Part shown: piece by piece, positions 6,768-8,435 of the stretch
Numbering within the stretch: position 1 is the first letter of the stretch
Layout of the letters: each line of letters starts with the position of its first letter
NCBI GenBank assembly: GCA_036259835.1
Contig: DATABA010000067.1
Location: 1-8,435 of the forward strand
Source of the DNA: JALYGK01 sp036259835
Lineage (GTDB): Bacteria > Actinomycetota > UBA4738
DNA: 8,435 nt
Direction: 5' to 3'
Made by a program: the position numbers and the translations under genes
The notes under the pieces: generated by a model
Seen by the model: only the letters and a program-made list of their open reading frames with translations
Told to the model about the DNA's origin: nothing
The model's database searches: none

Positions 6768-7202
6768 GTGACGAGCCGCGCCCGGCCTCCCTTCGAAATA
6801 CTCGAGCACACCGCCGACATCGGTCTCAGGGCGTGGGGTGAAACTCGCGAGGCGCTGTTCGAGAACTGCGCGCTGGGCCTCGCTGACATCCTCGATCGGA
6901 GGGAGGACGGGTACGGTGCCGGGACAACCAACCAGGTCTCCGTTCAGCTGCACGCCACCGATGTCGAGGCATTACTCGTTGAGTGGATGAATGAAGTGCT
7001 CTACGCGCTCGAGGACGAGGAGGGCTGCTTGCAGGCAGTTCGCATGAGCGAAGTTGGCGAAACTCAGCTCAGGGCGGACATCGTGCTCTCAGTATGTGAA
7101 GGACCTCCGGAGGCGACCGAGCTGAAGGCCACCACCTACCATCAACTGTCCGTCCGGCGCCGCGACTCAGAATGGGAGGCCACGGTCTACTTCGATGTCT
7201 AG
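6768..7202 (+). CDS. Archease, RtcB-activating protein
   Basis: Archease is a small metal-binding protein that speeds guanylylation of the RNA ligase RtcB and allows multiple turnover, as shown for archaeal, Thermus and human systems. The 144-residue form fits the family length. Visible hallmarks are FEILEHTADIGLRAWGET near the N-terminus with Asp17 in HTADIG, ELKATTYHQL with Lys120, and the terminal VYFDV with Asp143. These match the HTADV, VKAITY and closing IDI/LDV motifs, whose acidic residues bind Ca in characterised proteins. GTG 6768 is chosen because it leaves the usual short leader before the first motif; an ATG at 6702 in the same frame would overlap the upstream gene by 47 nt and add an Arg-rich leader of 22 residues. 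Neither start has a strong Shine-Dalgarno. Its last 8 nt overlap rtcB, which encodes its partner. Confidence 0.93.
   Translation: MTSRARPPFEILEHTADIGLRAWGETREALFENCALGLADILDRREDGYGAGTTNQVSVQLHATDVEALLVEWMNEVLYALEDEEGCLQAVRMSEVGETQLRADIVLSVCEGPPEATELKATTYHQLSVRRRDSEWEATVYFDV
7174..7179 (+). promoter_or_regulatory. Probable ribosome binding site of rtcB inside the archease gene
   Basis: GGGAGG lies within the archease coding sequence, 15 nt before ATG 7195. The spacing is longer than ideal, so translation of rtcB may depend partly on ribosomes finishing archease, whose stop codon lies 5 nt downstream of the rtcB start. Confidence 0.4.
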
Positions 7203-8435
7203 CTCACTGACCCAACCGGAACGAGTCGGGACCAACGAGTGGCAGATCTCCGTTGGCGCCGTTCCCGGGATGCGCGTTCCAGGTGTTGTGTTCGCCACCG
7301 ACAGCCTGATCGAGAAAGCGGTCGAGGATCGCGCCTTGGAGCAGGTGGCCAACGTGGCCACGCTCCCGGGAATCGTCAAGGCGTCTTACGCGATGCCGGA
7401 CATCCACTGGGGATACGGATTCCCGATCGGCGGGGTGGCGGCCACCGACGTGGAAGCGGGCGGTGTGGTGTCGCCCGGCGGCGTCGGTTTCGACATCTCG
7501 TGTGGCATCCGCCTCCTTCGCTCGGAGCTCGACTGGGAACGAGACGTCCGCCCCCGGATGCCCGAGCTCATGAGAGCCCTCGCTCGCGGCGTTCCTCGCG
7601 GGACGGGGAAGGGCGGCCGGCTGGACGTCCGTGGCGCCGATATGGACCGGCTGCTGCGCGAAGGGGTCCGTTACCCACTCAGTATCGGTATCGGGACCGA
7701 AGAGGATGCCCAGTTCTGCGAGGACCACGGCGTCCTGGAATCGGCGCGGCCGGATTTCGTGTCCGATCGAGCCCGGGAGCGCGCCGCCGACCAACTCGGA
7801 AGCCTCGGCGCGGGGAACCACTTCCTGGAGGTCCAGGTCGTCGAGGAAATCCGGGACCCCGCGGCGGCCTCAGCATTCGGTCTCTCACGGGGCCAGGTGT
7901 GCGTGATGCTCCACTCGGGATCGCGAGGATTGGGCCACCAGGTCTGCACCGACCACCTCAGGGACGTCGATAGGGTGAGCCGCGAGCTCGGCATCGAAGT
8001 TCCGGACCGGCAGCTCGCCAGTGTGCCGGTAACCCATCGCGTGGCGGAGCGGTATTTCGGAGCCATGGTGGCAGCGGCCAACTTCGCCCGGGCCAATCGC
8101 CATGTCCTGGGGGATGCCATTCGAACCTCCTTCGGAGCCGTCTTCAACGGTTCCGGGACTCCGTTCCGAATGCCGACGGTGTACGACGTGTCCCACAACC
8201 TCGCGAAGTTGGAGGAATACGAGGTGGACGGACGGGTAGGCACGTTCTGCGTCCATCGCAAGGGAGCGACCCGGGCCTTCGGACCGGGCCATCCGGAGCT
8301 TCCCGATTCCTACCGGGAGGTCGGGCAGCCCGTGTTGATTCCGGGGAGCATGGGAAGCGAGTCGTACGTGCTGGTCGGAACGAACGAAGCAGCGGCGAAA
8401 TCGTTTTCTTCGACGTGCCACGGTGCCGGACGCGC
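7195..8435 (+). CDS. rtcB: RNA-splicing ligase RtcB, 3'-truncated by the window edge
   Basis: RtcB joins RNA ends carrying 3'-phosphate or 2',3'-cyclic phosphate to 5'-hydroxyl ends, using GTP and Mn2+ through a covalent His-GMP intermediate; it acts in tRNA splicing and RNA repair. The frame is open from ATG 7195 to the edge, giving 413 residues of an expected 480 or so. Motifs in order are MPDIHWGYGFPIGG (67-80), GGVGFDISCG with metal ligands Asp100 and Cys103, GAGNHFLE with Asn208 and His209, LHSGSRGLGHQ with His240, YDVSHN with His334, HRKGATR (354-360), PGSMGSES, and CHGAGR with His409. His409 lies 75 residues after His334, the same spacing as the guanylylated His404 and ligand His329 of Pyrococcus RtcB, so it is the predicted nucleophile. 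All active-site residues seen are intact. The start codon overlaps the archease stop by 8 nt, and ATG 7195 matches the N-terminal length of Pyrococcus RtcB. Confidence 0.97.
   Translation, partial: MSSSLTQPERVGTNEWQISVGAVPGMRVPGVVFATDSLIEKAVEDRALEQVANVATLPGIVKASYAMPDIHWGYGFPIGGVAATDVEAGGVVSPGGVGFDISCGIRLLRSELDWERDVRPRMPELMRALARGVPRGTGKGGRLDVRGADMDRLLREGVRYPLSIGIGTEEDAQFCEDHGVLESARPDFVSDRARERAADQLGSLGAGNHFLEVQVVEEIRDPAAASAFGLSRGQVCVMLHSGSRGLGHQVCTDHLRDVDRVSRELGIEVPDRQLASVPVTHRVAERYFGAMVAAANFARANRHVLGDAIRTSFGAVFNGSGTPFRMPTVYDVSHNLAKLEEYEVDGRVGTFCVHRKGATRAFGPGHPELPDSYREVGQPVLIPGSMGSESYVLVGTNEAAAKSFSSTCHGAGR

Noticed and set aside
7239..7973. 244-codon Arg-rich plus-strand frame within the rtcB region
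   Set aside because: The +1 frame beginning at 7195 gives complete RtcB motifs; this one is an off-frame shadow.

Overview
This is a GC-rich bacterial window with strong G/C preference at third codon positions and almost no non-coding DNA. It holds six protein genes: gyrB (cut at the left edge), gyrA, a minus-strand MpaB/DUF2236-type oxygenase, an NAD(P)-dependent aldehyde dehydrogenase, archease, and the RNA ligase gene rtcB (cut at the right edge). I saw no rRNA, tRNA, CRISPR array or mobile element.

The organism is most likely an actinobacterium or a deep relative (inference). GyrB lacks the large TOPRIM insertion of E. coli GyrB. It shares actinobacterial-style wording such as SYAVSGGLHGVG, FANTINTHEGG and a C-terminus around ILMGEDVEARR. 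The gyrB-gyrA adjacency also fits. However, no tRNA-Ile/tRNA-Ala genes follow gyrA, so it does not look like a classical actinomycete near its origin.

Layout. Positions 1-4241 hold the gyrase pair on the plus strand, 28 nt apart, together encoding the A2B2 DNA gyrase. Positions 4219-5157 hold the oxygenase-like gene on the minus strand, tail to tail with gyrA and overlapping it by 23 nt. A 100-nt divergent region (5158-5257) separates it from a plus-strand run: aldehyde dehydrogenase (5258-6748), archease (6768-7202) and rtcB (7195 to the edge). Gaps in this run are 19 nt and -8 nt, so it probably forms one transcript. Archease is the known activator of RtcB, so the last two genes form a 3'-phosphate/5'-hydroxyl RNA ligation module.

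The window is mostly well-known families and I did not find a convincing new multi-gene system. The points most worth checking are these: a GyrA quinolone pocket with Ser81 and Gln83 in place of Gly81 and Ser83; a 24-nt AT-rich stretch inside gyrB, made only by synonymous codon choice and containing an operator-like palindrome; the archease-rtcB coupling; and a possible leaderless start for the oxygenase gene.
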